A DNA stretch of 64,000 bases from Azospirillum canadense. GTDB lineage: Bacteria > Pseudomonadota > Alphaproteobacteria > Azospirillales > Azospirillaceae. Both the position numbers and the translations under genes were made by a program. The DNA lies in the NCBI RefSeq assembly GCF_025961225.1, contig NZ_JAOQNG010000007.1, positions 880,501 through 944,500 on the forward strand, written 5' to 3'. The notes beneath the pieces were generated by a model that was given only the letters and a program-made list of their open reading frames with translations, made no database searches and was not told where the DNA came from. Below are positions 45,939 to 54,672 of this stretch, piece after piece. Within the stretch, counting starts at the first letter, position 1, and every line of letters starts with the position of its first letter.

Positions 45939-47144
45939 TCAGGCAACGCGTTCGAGTGCCAAGGCGACGCCCTGTCCAACACCGACGCACATCGTGACCA
46001 GCGCAAGGTGCCCGCCGGTCGCCTCAAGGTGTCGCACCGCGGTTCCGGCAATCCGAACGCCCGACATGCCGAGCGGGTGGCCGAGCGCGATGGCCCCACC
46101 ATTCGGGTTTACGTGATCCGCATCGACGGGAACGCCGAGAAGGGTGAGGCAGGCCAGCGCTTGACTGGCGAAGGCCTCGTTGAGTTCGATGACATCCCAA
46201 TCGGTGATCCGCCGCCCGAGACGGTCCATCAATTTTTTGGTCGCAGGCACCGGGCCCACCCCCATGATCCGCGGCGGAACCCCCGCCGAAGCCATGCCCA
46301 AGACCCGCGCGCGCGGCACCAAACCGAACTGTTCCACCCCCCGGGGCGAGGCCAGGATCACCGCCGCCGATCCATCGTTGACGCCTGAGGCGTTGCCCGC
46401 GGTGACCGTTCCATCGGCGCGGACGACCGGCCGCAGCGTCGCAAGCATGTCAAGGGTGGTCTCCGGGCGCGGGTGTTCGTCGTGCTGGACCAGAACAGTT
46501 CCCTTGCGCTCGTTCACCCCCACCGGCACGATTTCCCCGTCGAAGACGCCGCGCGCGCGGGCGGCGTGTGCGCGGTCTTGGCTGCGCTTGGCGAAGCCAT
46601 CCTGCGCCACGCGCGTGATCTGGAACTCATCGGCGACCGCCTCAGCAGTCTCCGGCATGGAATCGACACCGTACAGCGCCTTCATCTGTGGATTTATGAA
46701 ACGCCAGCCGATGGTCGTGTCCTGAATCTCCGCCGTTCGCTGGAACGCGGTGTCGGCTTTGCCGAGAACAAAGGGAGCGCGGGACATGGATTCCACACCA
46801 CCAGCGATCGCCACATCGATTTCGCCGGATCGGATCGCGCGGCTGGCGGCACCGATGGCGTCCATTCCCGATGCGCAGAGCCGGTTCACGGTCACGCCTG
46901 GGACATTGGATGGAAGGCCGGCTAGGAGGAGCGCCATGCGCGCCACATTCCGGTTGTCCTCACCGGCCTGGTTTGCGCAGCCGACAAAAACTTCGTCGCA
47001 CGCCGCAGCAAGCTGCGGATAACGCCGAAGAAGTTCCCGGATTGGCACAGCCGCCAACTCATCGGCCCGCACCTTGGACAACGCACCCGCGTAGCGGCCG
47101 ATCGGCGTGCGGACGAAATCACACATGAACACGTCTTGGGTCAT
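45939..47144 (-). CDS. Thiolase, 3-oxoadipyl-CoA thiolase-like
   Basis: This 401-residue thiolase, the usual length, has the acylated Cys in VNRLCASGMDAI near residue 91, His in GGAIALGHPLGMSG near 355 and the second Cys in TMCVGVGQG near 387. The segment IGWRFINPQMKALYGVDSMPETA is characteristic of the 3-oxoadipyl-CoA thiolase (PcaF/PaaJ) branch, which makes succinyl-CoA plus acetyl-CoA. The specific substrate here could be another beta-ketoacyl-CoA. The ATG at 47144 has AAGGTG upstream. It provides the final chain-cleaving step for the operon. Confidence 0.92.
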   Translation of the reverse strand: MTQDVFMCDFVRTPIGRYAGALSKVRADELAAVPIRELLRRYPQLAAACDEVFVGCANQAGEDNRNVARMALLLAGLPSNVPGVTVNRLCASGMDAIGAASRAIRSGEIDVAIAGGVESMSRAPFVLGKADTAFQRTAEIQDTTIGWRFINPQMKALYGVDSMPETAEAVADEFQITRVAQDGFAKRSQDRAHAARARGVFDGEIVPVGVNERKGTVLVQHDEHPRPETTLDMLATLRPVVRADGTVTAGNASGVNDGSAAVILASPRGVEQFGLVPRARVLGMASAGVPPRIMGVGPVPATKKLMDRLGRRITDWDVIELNEAFASQALACLTLLGVPVDADHVNPNGGAIALGHPLGMSGVRIAGTAVRHLEATGGHLALVTMCVGVGQGVALALERVA

Positions 47145-47245
47145 GGACACCTTCGCAGTAGGAGAAAAAAATGGACATCGGATCCCTGGGTGACAGCCGC
47201 GCTCCGGAGCGGCGGCGCATCGCGTCAGGCACAGTCCGATGAGAC

Positions 47246-47809
47246 TCAGGCGGGCCTACCCGCCGGTATCAGTTCCGCGAACTCCGGCACCGCCTTGAAG
47301 AGATCGGCGACGAGGCCGTAATCGGCGACCTGGAAGATGGTAGCTTCCTCGTTCTTGTTGATCGCGACGATGACCTTGCTGTCCTTCATGCGGGCGAGGT
47401 GCTGGATCGCCCCCGAGATGCCGACCGCGACGTGCAGCTCGAGCGCCACGATCGTGCCGGTTTGCCCGACTTGGTAATCATTGGGAACGAAGCCCGCGAC
47501 CACCGCCGCGCGCGACGCGCCGCCCAGCGTCTCGTCCGACGCCGAACCGCCCTCGGCCGCCGGCTCGAAGGCGGTGGTGCGCACGGTGATGACCTTCACC
47601 GGGTTGGCCGACTTCACAGTGGCGATGGCGTTGCCGGCGTCGATCGGGCGGGTGAAGGTGTCAGCGCTCTCCACCGACAGGATGTCGGAGATCTGCGCCA
47701 TGTCCAGCAGAGCCTTGGCCACACCGGCGACCTTGAACGCGGCGTCGACAACCGCCTAGGCGGCCTTCAGGCGGACGTTGTCATGCTCCGCAATGACGAG
47801 GACAGACAT
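47246..47809 (-). pseudogene. etfA: Decayed electron-transfer flavoprotein alpha gene
   Basis: From the ATG at 47809 the frame reads MSVLVIAEHDNVRLKAA, the exact EtfA start. It then meets an in-frame TAG at 47758-47756. The same frame continues with AGVAKALLDMAQISDIL, AGNAIATVKSANPVKVITVR, then VAGFVPNDYQVGQTG and ISGAIQHLARMKDSKVIVAIN. About 187 codons remain of roughly 310. At least two internal blocks are missing: one before AQISDI and one carrying the VSGGRG FAD-binding region. It cannot make a working ETF. The downstream frame 47246-47722 is open but lacks these parts. Confidence 0.88.
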
Positions 47810-47833
47810 TTTCGACAATCCTTCACTATACGG

Positions 47834-48073
47834 TCAGGTAATCAGCTTGCCAGATTGCATCGCTGCTTCCTGTTCAAGCAATTCTCGAAACATTGGCGAT
47901 GCAATCGCTTCAGCCAGATCCGAATTGTCAATGTTAAATTCTCCGAAGTTCTCGACGATGTAGAAATATATCCTGATGGCGTGTGGGCGTAGATGTTCGG
48001 GAAGATGAGCAAAGAGTTCAATGTCACTGGCATGGCCCACACGCGCAAAGTTCCAGGGATGGGTCCGCGGCAT
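47834..48073 (-). CDS. Small AT-richer hypothetical protein
   Basis: This 79-residue frame sits between the etfA and etfB remnants. Its bases are noticeably richer in A and T than its neighbours. The product (WNFARVGHASDIELFAHL, then IRIYFYIVENFGEF) is helical and acidic with no known family. Composition and position suggest inserted foreign DNA. Confidence 0.45.
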   Translation of the reverse strand: MPRTHPWNFARVGHASDIELFAHLPEHLRPHAIRIYFYIVENFGEFNIDNSDLAEAIASPMFRELLEQEAAMQSGKLIT

Positions 48074-48111
48074 TCTGGGGGGCTCCCTTGCGAGACGAGC
48101 GGTTGGGGTGA

Positions 48112-48247
48112 TCAGATCACCCGCGCGTCGTTCTTGAGCTTATCCACGAGGGGCGCCACGTCGGCGACCTTGATGCCGGCTTGGCGCGTCAGCGGCTCGG
48201 CCAGTGCAGCGCGTCCGGACGCCGATGGTCCGCCCGTGAGAGCCAAT
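48112..48247 (-). pseudogene. etfB: 3' remnant of electron-transfer flavoprotein beta gene
   Basis: About 44 codons ending at TGA 48112-48114 read AGIKVADVAPLVDKLKNDARVI, the typical EtfB C-terminus. Before it, LALTGGPSASGRAALAEPL is less certain and may be joined DNA. No start or nucleotide-binding part remains. A perfect palindrome, GGGTGATC-A-GATCACCC (48106-48122), overlaps the stop codon. Confidence 0.7.
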
Positions 48248-48314
48248 TGCCGGTGCCGGCATTCATCAAAATGCGCATATTGCTCGTCCCTCCGTGCTCC
48301 TCTCTGGCATGGCC

Positions 48315-49955
48315 TTACATCCCCGGATAGTTCGGGCCGCCGCCGCCCTCGGGGACGACCCAGTTGATGTTCTGGGTGGGGTCCTTGATGTCGCAGGTCT
48401 TGCAGTGCACGCAGTTCTGCGCGTTGATCTGCAGCCGCGGGTTGGTCCCGTCCTCGTTGCGCACGATCTCGTACACCCCGGCCGGGCAGTAGCGCGTCTC
48501 CGGCGCGTCGTACAGCGCCAGGTTCACCCGGATCGGCGTCTCCGGGTCCTTCAGCGTCAGGTGCGCCGGCTGGTCTTCCTCGTGGTTGGTGTTCGACAGG
48601 TACACCGACGACAGCCGGTCGAACGACACCACCCCGTCCGGCTTCGGGTAGGCGATCGCCGGCGCCTCGCTCGCCTTCTTCAGCGTCGCGTGGTCGCCGT
48701 GCCGGTGGTGCAGGGTCCAGGGCGACTTGCCCTTGGTCGCCGTCTCATACGCCGCGTTGGCCAGACCCGCCCACAGACCCTTCTGGAAGCCCGGGCGGAT
48801 GTTGCGCACCTCGTGCAATTCCTTCCACACCCACGACGCCTTCAGCGCCTCCGGGTAGGTCGTCACTTCACGCCCATTTTCGCCGCCCGTCAGGTGCGCG
48901 AAGATGGTCTCGGCCGCCAGCATGCCCGACTTCATGGCGGTGTGGTTGCCCTTGATCTTCGGCACGTTCAGGAAGCCCGCCGCGTCGCCGACGATCAGAC
49001 CGCCGGGGAAGGTCAGCTTGGGGATCGACTGCAAGCCGCCCTCCGACAGGGCGCGGGCGCCGTAGGCGATGCGCCGGCCACCCTCGAAGGTCGGGCGGAT
49101 GGCCGGGTGCGTCTTGTAGCGCTGGAACTCCTCGAAGGGCGAGAGGTGCGGGTTCTCGTAGTCGAGCCCGACCACGAAGCCGACCGACACCAGGTTGCCC
49201 TCCATGTGGTAGAGCCAGCTGCCGCCGTAGGTCTTGGGGTCCATCGGCCAGCCGATGGTGTGGACGATCAGGCCGGGCTGCGACTTGGCGGGGTCGACCT
49301 CCCACAGCTCCTTGATGCCGATGCCGTAGGTCTGCGGGTCGACGCCGTCGCGCAGATCGAAGCGCTCGAACAGCGTCTTGGTCAGCGAGCCGCGGCAGCC
49401 CTCGGCGAAGACGGTCTGCCGGGCGTGCAACTCCATGCCCGGCGTGTAGTTGCCGGTCTTCTCGCCGTCCTTGCCGATGCCCATGTCGCCGGTGGCGACG
49501 CCCTTGACCGCACCCTCCTCGTCGTACAGCACCTCGGCCGCGGCAAAGCCGGGGTAGATTTCCACGCCCAGCTCTTCGGCCTGGGCGGCCATCCAGCGGG
49601 CGAGGTTGCCGAGGGAGATGATGAAGTTGCCGTGATTGTGCATCTGCGGCGGGGTGAAGGGCGACTTCAGCGCCTTGGTCGGGGTGAGGAAGAGGAAGCG
49701 GTCCTCGCGCGCCGGCGTGGTCAGCGGCGCGCCCTTCTCCTTCCAGTCCGGGATCAGCTCGTCGAGCGCGTGCGGCTCGAACACCGCGCCGGACAGCAGG
49801 TGGGCGCCGACCTCCGAGCCCTTCTCGATGACGCAGACCGACAGCTCCTGCCCGGCCTCATTGGCCAGCTGTTTCAGGCGGATGGCCGCGCTCAGGCCCG
49901 ACGGGCCGGCTCCGACGACGAGGACGTCGTACTCCATCACCTCGCGCTTGCTCAT
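48315..49955 (-). CDS. Electron-transfer flavoprotein-ubiquinone oxidoreductase
   Basis: This 546-residue ETF-QO has the FAD motif DVLVVGAGPSGLSAAIRL near residue 9. The 4Fe-4S cluster cysteines are near the C-terminus (RYCPAGVYEI, then NCVHCKTCDIKDP). A membrane-associating quinone-binding region lies between. It passes electrons from reduced ETF, charged by acyl-CoA dehydrogenases, to ubiquinone in the inner membrane. The etfA and etfB genes beside it are remnants, so it must rely on ETF encoded elsewhere. The reading frame is intact. Confidence 0.95.
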   Translation of the reverse strand: MSKREVMEYDVLVVGAGPSGLSAAIRLKQLANEAGQELSVCVIEKGSEVGAHLLSGAVFEPHALDELIPDWKEKGAPLTTPAREDRFLFLTPTKALKSPFTPPQMHNHGNFIISLGNLARWMAAQAEELGVEIYPGFAAAEVLYDEEGAVKGVATGDMGIGKDGEKTGNYTPGMELHARQTVFAEGCRGSLTKTLFERFDLRDGVDPQTYGIGIKELWEVDPAKSQPGLIVHTIGWPMDPKTYGGSWLYHMEGNLVSVGFVVGLDYENPHLSPFEEFQRYKTHPAIRPTFEGGRRIAYGARALSEGGLQSIPKLTFPGGLIVGDAAGFLNVPKIKGNHTAMKSGMLAAETIFAHLTGGENGREVTTYPEALKASWVWKELHEVRNIRPGFQKGLWAGLANAAYETATKGKSPWTLHHRHGDHATLKKASEAPAIAYPKPDGVVSFDRLSSVYLSNTNHEEDQPAHLTLKDPETPIRVNLALYDAPETRYCPAGVYEIVRNEDGTNPRLQINAQNCVHCKTCDIKDPTQNINWVVPEGGGGPNYPGM

Positions 49956-50234
49956 CGGTTGTCTTGTTCATAGTTAAGGGGATTGGAAGGCTGGGCGGTG
50001 GTGCGGTCGGCGCCCCCGCCCCGAGTGCCGCGTCCAGCGGGGGACGTAAGGCGCGGAAAGCGGCTGTGGCGGTATTGTCGGGAAAAGGGGGTCGGGCGCA
50101 CGCGCCCGACCCGAGGACCGCGTCTGTCCAGGGAGGATGGAAAAACGCGGGGGGAACTCGACACACTCGTGATGCGTTCAAGCGACGCGGCGATGGGGGG
50201 CCGTCAAGGGCAGCCCAAGTACCCGGTGTACGCG
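49956..50234. other. Intergenic region upstream of the ETF-QO gene
   Basis: About 280 bases of very GC-rich sequence with no supported gene lie between the ETF-QO start and the remnant of a hydroxyacyl-CoA dehydrogenase gene. Confidence 0.4.
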
Positions 50235-50389
50235 CGATCATGTTAAGCGCCTTGTCACGGGCCTCGCGGGTGCCCCCGGGACGGACATCCTGCAACAAGG
50301 ACGCTCAACCCGCTTTGCGCCATGACCTGGGCGATTCCCGCCCCCATAACGCCGGCGCCAACGATGCCAACGGTCTCAATGTTGACCAT
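50235..50389 (-). pseudogene. 5' remnant of 3-hydroxyacyl-CoA dehydrogenase gene
   Basis: The frame from ATG 50389 reads VNIETVGIVGAGVMGAGIAQ, then VMAQSGLSVL, a classic NAD-binding Rossmann start. Near 50295 one extra base shifts the frame; the sense continues in the next frame as LQDVRPGGTREARDKALNMI. After about 50 codons the similarity stops. The rest of the gene is missing. Confidence 0.78.
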
Positions 50390-50490
50390 GTGTCAATCCC
50401 GAACTAGGCCGGCCCTGCGGCCGGCGTTCAACAGTCTGTGCCCATCTTCTGGCGCGATGCCGTGGAACGGACGAGAAAACACTTGGCGGC

Positions 50491-51237
50491 TCATCGCATC
50501 AGGAACGCGGCGAAGGCCTGCTGTGCCTCGGGGCTGCGGCGCAGCGTCTGGAACAGCTGCGCCTCTTCATCGATGGACTCGGCCACAGCCATGGCGGTGC
50601 TGCGCATCAGCAGACGCTTCGTCGCCACCAGTGCCGCCGCCGGCAGGGCCGCCAGCCGGCGCGCCTGGACCAAGGCTTGCGGAAAGGCACCGCCCTCATC
50701 AGTAATGGCGTTCACCAAGCCCACCCGCTCCGCAACGTCGGCGTCAAAGCGGTCGCCGAGCATCAGCAGTTCGGCGGCCCGTTTGGCCCCCGCCAAACGC
50801 GGAAGCAGGTAACTGGACGCCCCTTCCGGGCACAGCCCCAAAGCAACGAAGGGCAGGCGAAACCGTGCGCCGCGGCCCGCGTAGGCCAGATCGCAGTGGA
50901 GGAGTAGCGTCGTGCCGATGCCGATCGCGTGCCCCTCGACTGCGGCGACGATCGGCTTGGGAAAGCGCGCTAGGTCCTTTAGGAACAACACCCCCGCGCT
51001 CGGCCGCTCCGCGTTCGCCACATCGCGGAAATCCGCAACGTCGGTGCCGCTGGTGAAATCTCCACCCGCGCCCTGCAGGACCACGGCGCGCACCGCCGCG
51101 TCGTCTGCGAAGGCCGCCAAGGCCGCGCGCAGTGCGCCGTAGGTGGCGCGGTCGAGGGCGTTTCGTCGTTCGGGGCGTGCGATGGTCATGACCCGCAAAC
51201 CATCCTCCGGAACATCGATAACCAGACTCTCGCTCAC
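50491..51237 (-). CDS. Enoyl-CoA hydratase/isomerase family protein
   Basis: This 248-residue crotonase starts at GTG 51237 with a strong CAGGAGGT upstream; a longer frame from 51336 runs into an acyl-CoA dehydrogenase remnant and is rejected. Oxyanion-hole motifs are FTSGTDVADFRD and GHAIGIGTTLLLH. The loop FVALGLCPEGASSYLLPRL has one conserved Glu. It probably hydrates an enoyl-CoA or isomerises it. It lies between two gene remnants in the leftward operon and may still be expressed. Confidence 0.9.
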   Translation of the reverse strand: MSESLVIDVPEDGLRVMTIARPERRNALDRATYGALRAALAAFADDAAVRAVVLQGAGGDFTSGTDVADFRDVANAERPSAGVLFLKDLARFPKPIVAAVEGHAIGIGTTLLLHCDLAYAGRGARFRLPFVALGLCPEGASSYLLPRLAGAKRAAELLMLGDRFDADVAERVGLVNAITDEGGAFPQALVQARRLAALPAAALVATKRLLMRSTAMAVAESIDEEAQLFQTLRRSPEAQQAFAAFLMR

Positions 51238-51274
51238 GACGAACCTCCTGACCGTGTTGCCCGAACGCCTCCGC

Positions 51275-51411
51275 TCAGGTGCGCCGCTCGAGGACTTGCC
51301 GGGAAATGTTGTTGCGTTGTATTTCGTTGATTCCACCGCAGATGGTGGTCACCATCGCGTTCATCAGAGGCGCCAATGAAGCGACCGGCCGGCCGCCGAA
51401 CCGCAAGTTTC
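51275..51411 (-). pseudogene. 3' remnant of an acyl-CoA dehydrogenase gene
   Basis: About 45 codons read APLMNAMVTTICGGINEIQRN, then NISRQVLERRT and stop at 51275-51277. This is the ACAD C-terminus; compare the intact fused enzyme, whose end reads APLMNALVTTIYGGTNEIQRN. Nothing of the upstream gene is recognisable before the IS5 element. Confidence 0.85.
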
Positions 51412-51766
51412 CAGCGGACCCACCGTGGTCGGCGGCATTCTCCATCAACGGCACACTGACGCAGGTGCAGGTCTCGCTGGCCTAGATCTTGAGTATTCTG
51501 TCCGGCCAACTGAAGAACTGGGGCACGCTCCTGTTTTGATGCGAACTCTCGTCTCATGTCCAAGTCTAGCACGCTGTAATTCCGCGCGAAGCCAATAGAA
51601 CAGGTCACCCTTTGGTGGGTATAGGCGCCGGCCGTGCTGGTGTGCGCTGGCGGGAGCGTCAGCCATGTAGGCACGATCCGCGAGGAATACAGACGGCCAG
51701 AACGGCTTTTCTTTCGGTCGCCGACCGCCACCACCGATCCGAGAAGACTCGAGCCAAGGGGTTTCC
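51412..51766. other. Unassigned sequence between ACAD remnant and IS5 element
   Basis: Several frames are open on the minus strand but none reads as a known protein, and none has a good start. It may be scrambled DNA from the lost operon part. Confidence 0.35.
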
Positions 51767-51770
51767 TTAG

Positions 51771-52636
51771 GGACGGTTTTCAGAATGCGCTGAGGCGGTT
51801 GGCGACGATGAAGATCGCCGCGGCGGTGAGCAGCGCGAGTATGATCCGCCCCAACCTGTCCTGCCGTCGATCTAGGCGTTTGTTTGCGAGCAGCCAAGCG
51901 CAGCCGTGCTCGACGACGCAGCGGACTTTGCCGAGCCCCGAGCCGTGGGGCTCGCCGATCTTGCGGATGTGCGGCTGGATGCCGTCGCGCAAGCAGAGCC
52001 AGCGGTTATCGGCGCTGTCGTAACCCGCGTCCGCGTAGAGCCTGCTGATGGCGGCGCAGACAACCTGGGCCAGGCGCAGCAGATCCGGAAAGAGCTTGGT
52101 GTCATGCACATTGGCGGGCGAAGGGACGACCGCCAGCGGCAGGCCATCGGTCGAGACGACCACGTGGTACTTGGTCCCGGGCTTACCGCGGTCGGTCGGG
52201 TTCGCCCCGGTCAACTCGCCGCCCCGCTTGGCCCGCACCGAGCAGCTGTCCACCACGACGTCCCATGCGGCGGCGTCGGGGCCGGAGCGCGCCATGCGGA
52301 TGAGGACGGCATGGACACGGCGCAGCAACGCCGTGGTGTGCCACTCGTCCAGGCGGCGGCGCAGGGTGGAGCCCGAGGCGCGTCCGTCCGCAGCCTTCAA
52401 CTCCCGCCATTGGACACCCTCGCGCACAAAGAAGCCGAGCGTCCGGATCACCTCCGCCGTCGGCACCGGGGGGCGCCCCGGACCGGGGTGCCGGGGCTCG
52501 ATCCGGTCGATGATGCCAGCCACCAGCTCTACCGCCTGCGCGCGCATGTCCGCTCCCATGCCAAAGGCACGGGAACCGGCATGCGGTTACTTGATCACGC
52601 TCGCAGCTGACCTCGGAGAGTTCTGGAAACCGGGCC
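51771..52636 (-). mobile_element. Complete IS5-family element with TTAG duplication
   Basis: The 866-bp element has inverted ends: left GGACGGTTTTCAGAA and right (reverse complement) GGCCCGGTTTCCAGAA. TTAG flanks both sides (51767-51770 and 52637-52640), matching the YTAR target preference of the IS427-type IS5 branch. It lies in the leftward catabolic operon. Confidence 0.85.
51780..52559 (-). CDS. IS5-family transposase
   Basis: This 259-residue DDE transposase has an N-terminal DUF4096-like region (EGVQWRELKAADGRA, then LRRRLDEWHTTALLRRV), catalytic Asp in VVVDSCSVRAKRGG, Asp in LYADAGYDS and Glu in VVEHGCAWLLANKRLD. The stop lies only nine bases inside the left end of the element, as is common in this branch. 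The frame is intact. Confidence 0.92.
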   Translation of the reverse strand: MGADMRAQAVELVAGIIDRIEPRHPGPGRPPVPTAEVIRTLGFFVREGVQWRELKAADGRASGSTLRRRLDEWHTTALLRRVHAVLIRMARSGPDAAAWDVVVDSCSVRAKRGGELTGANPTDRGKPGTKYHVVVSTDGLPLAVVPSPANVHDTKLFPDLLRLAQVVCAAISRLYADAGYDSADNRWLCLRDGIQPHIRKIGEPHGSGLGKVRCVVEHGCAWLLANKRLDRRQDRLGRIILALLTAAAIFIVANRLSAF

Positions 52637-52678
52637 TTAGTACCGGTCACCATCCGGTCCAGGCGCCGGTACTCCCCA

Positions 52679-54595
52679 TTACTGAAACCTCCGTCTGAAA
52701 CGGCCCACGTCGACCGGCGGTCGGGACGCCTTGGACCACGCCAGAACCAACTGGGCCGTCTCGCCAACGATACCACGGCGGAACACCATCACGCAGACGA
52801 TGAAGATCCCTCCGTGGATCACCGTGACCCAGGATCCGAGGTGGGCAAGGTAGTTCTCCATGCCGGCCACGATGAACGCGCCGACGAGCGGACCGCTGAT
52901 CGTCCCAACTCCACCGAGGATGGTCATGAGCACGGCGTGGCCGGACATGGTCCAGTGCACGTTGGTCAACGACGCCAGTTGGAAGACGAGGGCATCGAGC
53001 GATCCCGCCAGCCCGGCGATCATCGTTGAGAGCACGAAGGCAAGAAGCTTGTAGCGCTCGGTGAAGTAGCCCAGCGATGTGGCCCGCGCCTCGTTTTCCC
53101 GAATGCTCCTGAGGACGTTGCCGAACGGCGAATTGATCGCCCGGTACACGACCAGCGACCCGATAGCAAAGCAGGCGAAAACGAAATAGTACATCGCAAG
53201 CGGGTCGTTCAGATTCACGAGACCGAACAGCGTGCCGCGCGGAACGCCCTGGATGCCCTCGTCGTTGTTGGTGAAGGGGGCCTGGACCGCCAGAAAATAG
53301 ACCATCTGCGCAAGGGCCAGGGTGATCATCGAGAAGTAAATCCCCTGCCGGCGGATGGCCAAGTAGCCGCAGACCGTACCGAGCGCTCCCGCTCCCAGAA
53401 CTCCCGCCACGATGCCCAACACCGGATCAAATCCCAACAGCTTGACACAGTACGCTGTGACGTAGCTGGCGCCGCCGAAATACGCCGCGTGCCCGAACGA
53501 CAGCAGCCCGCCATACCCCAGAAGCAGGTTGAAGGCGCTGGCGAACAGCGCGAAGCACAGCACCTTCATCAAAAACAGCGGGTAGACGGCGAACGGGGCC
53601 AGCAGGCCGGCCACAAGGGCCGCGAGGAGGAGGGCACGCCGAGCCACCGGAGTGCGGGCCTTGACAAGCGCCTCGCCGCCCGTCGCGTGCCCCTGCTGGG
53701 CCGCCGCCATGTTGCCGAACAACCCGTTCGGCCGGACGAGGAGCACGACCGCCATGATGATGAACACCACCGTCGTCGATGCCTGCGGATAGAAGACCTT
53801 CGTCAAGCCTTCGGCAATGCCGAGGCCGAAGCCCGAGACAATCGCGCCCATGATCGACCCCATGCCACCGATCACCACGACCGCGAAGACGACGATGATG
53901 ATGTCCGATCCCATCTGCGGGTTGACCTGGTACACCGGCGCCGCCATGACGCCGGCCAACGCCGCCAATCCGACCCCGAAGCCGTAGGTCACCGTCACCA
54001 GCCGCGGCACGTTGATGCCGAACGCGCGGGTCAGCAAGGGGTTCTCCGTCGCGGCGCGCAGCTGGGCGCCAAGCCGCGTGCGTTCGATCATGAACCAGGT
54101 GAGCAGGCAGATCGCCAGCGAGCCGCCGATCACCCAGGCGCGGTAGACCGGCAGGAACATGAAACCCAGGTTCCAGGCAGACGTCAGCGTCGCAGGCGTT
54201 GCGTAGGAATTCCCGGACGCGCTGAACTGTTGGCGCGCCAATCCCTCGACAACCAGCGCCACGCCGAAGGTCAGCAGCATGCCGTAAAGGTGATTGACCT
54301 GGTAGAGGTGGCGCAGCAGGATCCGTTCGAGCGCGATGCCGGACGCCGCCACCACGACCGGCGCGATGACCAGCGCCGGCCAGTAGCCGATACCGAACGC
54401 GGTCAGCAGCACGTAGGCGCACAGCGCCCCCAGCATATACTGCGCGCCGTGGGCGAAATTGACGATGTTGAGCAGGCCGAAGATGACCGCCAAGCCGAGG
54501 CTCAGCATGGCGTAGAAGCTGCCGTTGATCAGGCCGATCAGGAGTTGCCCGAACAGAACCGGAGCCGGTGGCAGAACATGAAGAAAGTCGGGCAT
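52679..54595 (-). CDS. Fused LivH-LivM branched-chain/organic-acid ABC permease
   Basis: This 638-residue membrane protein joins two permeases that are normally separate. The LivH part (about 1-300) has GLINGSFYAMLSLGLAVIFG, NIVNFAHGAQYMLGA and QVNPQMGSD. The LivM part (about 330-620) has LLGYGGLLSFGHAAYFG and RSIRENEARATSLGY. Together they supply about 16-18 transmembrane helices and both EAA-like loops for contact with the two ATPases. GGGGGAA precedes the ATG at 54595. Such fusions occur in other bacteria. It lies upstream of the IS5 insertion, in the leftward operon. Confidence 0.92.
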   Translation of the reverse strand: MPDFLHVLPPAPVLFGQLLIGLINGSFYAMLSLGLAVIFGLLNIVNFAHGAQYMLGALCAYVLLTAFGIGYWPALVIAPVVVAASGIALERILLRHLYQVNHLYGMLLTFGVALVVEGLARQQFSASGNSYATPATLTSAWNLGFMFLPVYRAWVIGGSLAICLLTWFMIERTRLGAQLRAATENPLLTRAFGINVPRLVTVTYGFGVGLAALAGVMAAPVYQVNPQMGSDIIIVVFAVVVIGGMGSIMGAIVSGFGLGIAEGLTKVFYPQASTTVVFIIMAVVLLVRPNGLFGNMAAAQQGHATGGEALVKARTPVARRALLLAALVAGLLAPFAVYPLFLMKVLCFALFASAFNLLLGYGGLLSFGHAAYFGGASYVTAYCVKLLGFDPVLGIVAGVLGAGALGTVCGYLAIRRQGIYFSMITLALAQMVYFLAVQAPFTNNDEGIQGVPRGTLFGLVNLNDPLAMYYFVFACFAIGSLVVYRAINSPFGNVLRSIRENEARATSLGYFTERYKLLAFVLSTMIAGLAGSLDALVFQLASLTNVHWTMSGHAVLMTILGGVGTISGPLVGAFIVAGMENYLAHLGSWVTVIHGGIFIVCVMVFRRGIVGETAQLVLAWSKASRPPVDVGRFRRRFQ

Positions 54596-54672
54596 CGTTC
54601 CCCCCATTGAGCTTTTCTGGTATGCGCGGAAGCATCGGTCCGTGCCGCCCGCCCCCGATCAGACGGTGCAGA

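Noticed and set aside
48106..48122. Perfect 17-bp palindrome as an operator
   Set aside because: It overlaps the stop codon of a dead etfB remnant and has a one-base centre. Without a nearby start or regulator, an operator role cannot be supported.
48294..49973. A 559-codon plus-strand frame opposite the ETF-QO gene
   Set aside because: The minus-strand ETF-QO protein is complete with FAD and 4Fe-4S motifs. The plus-strand product is Arg/His/Val-rich shadow sequence.
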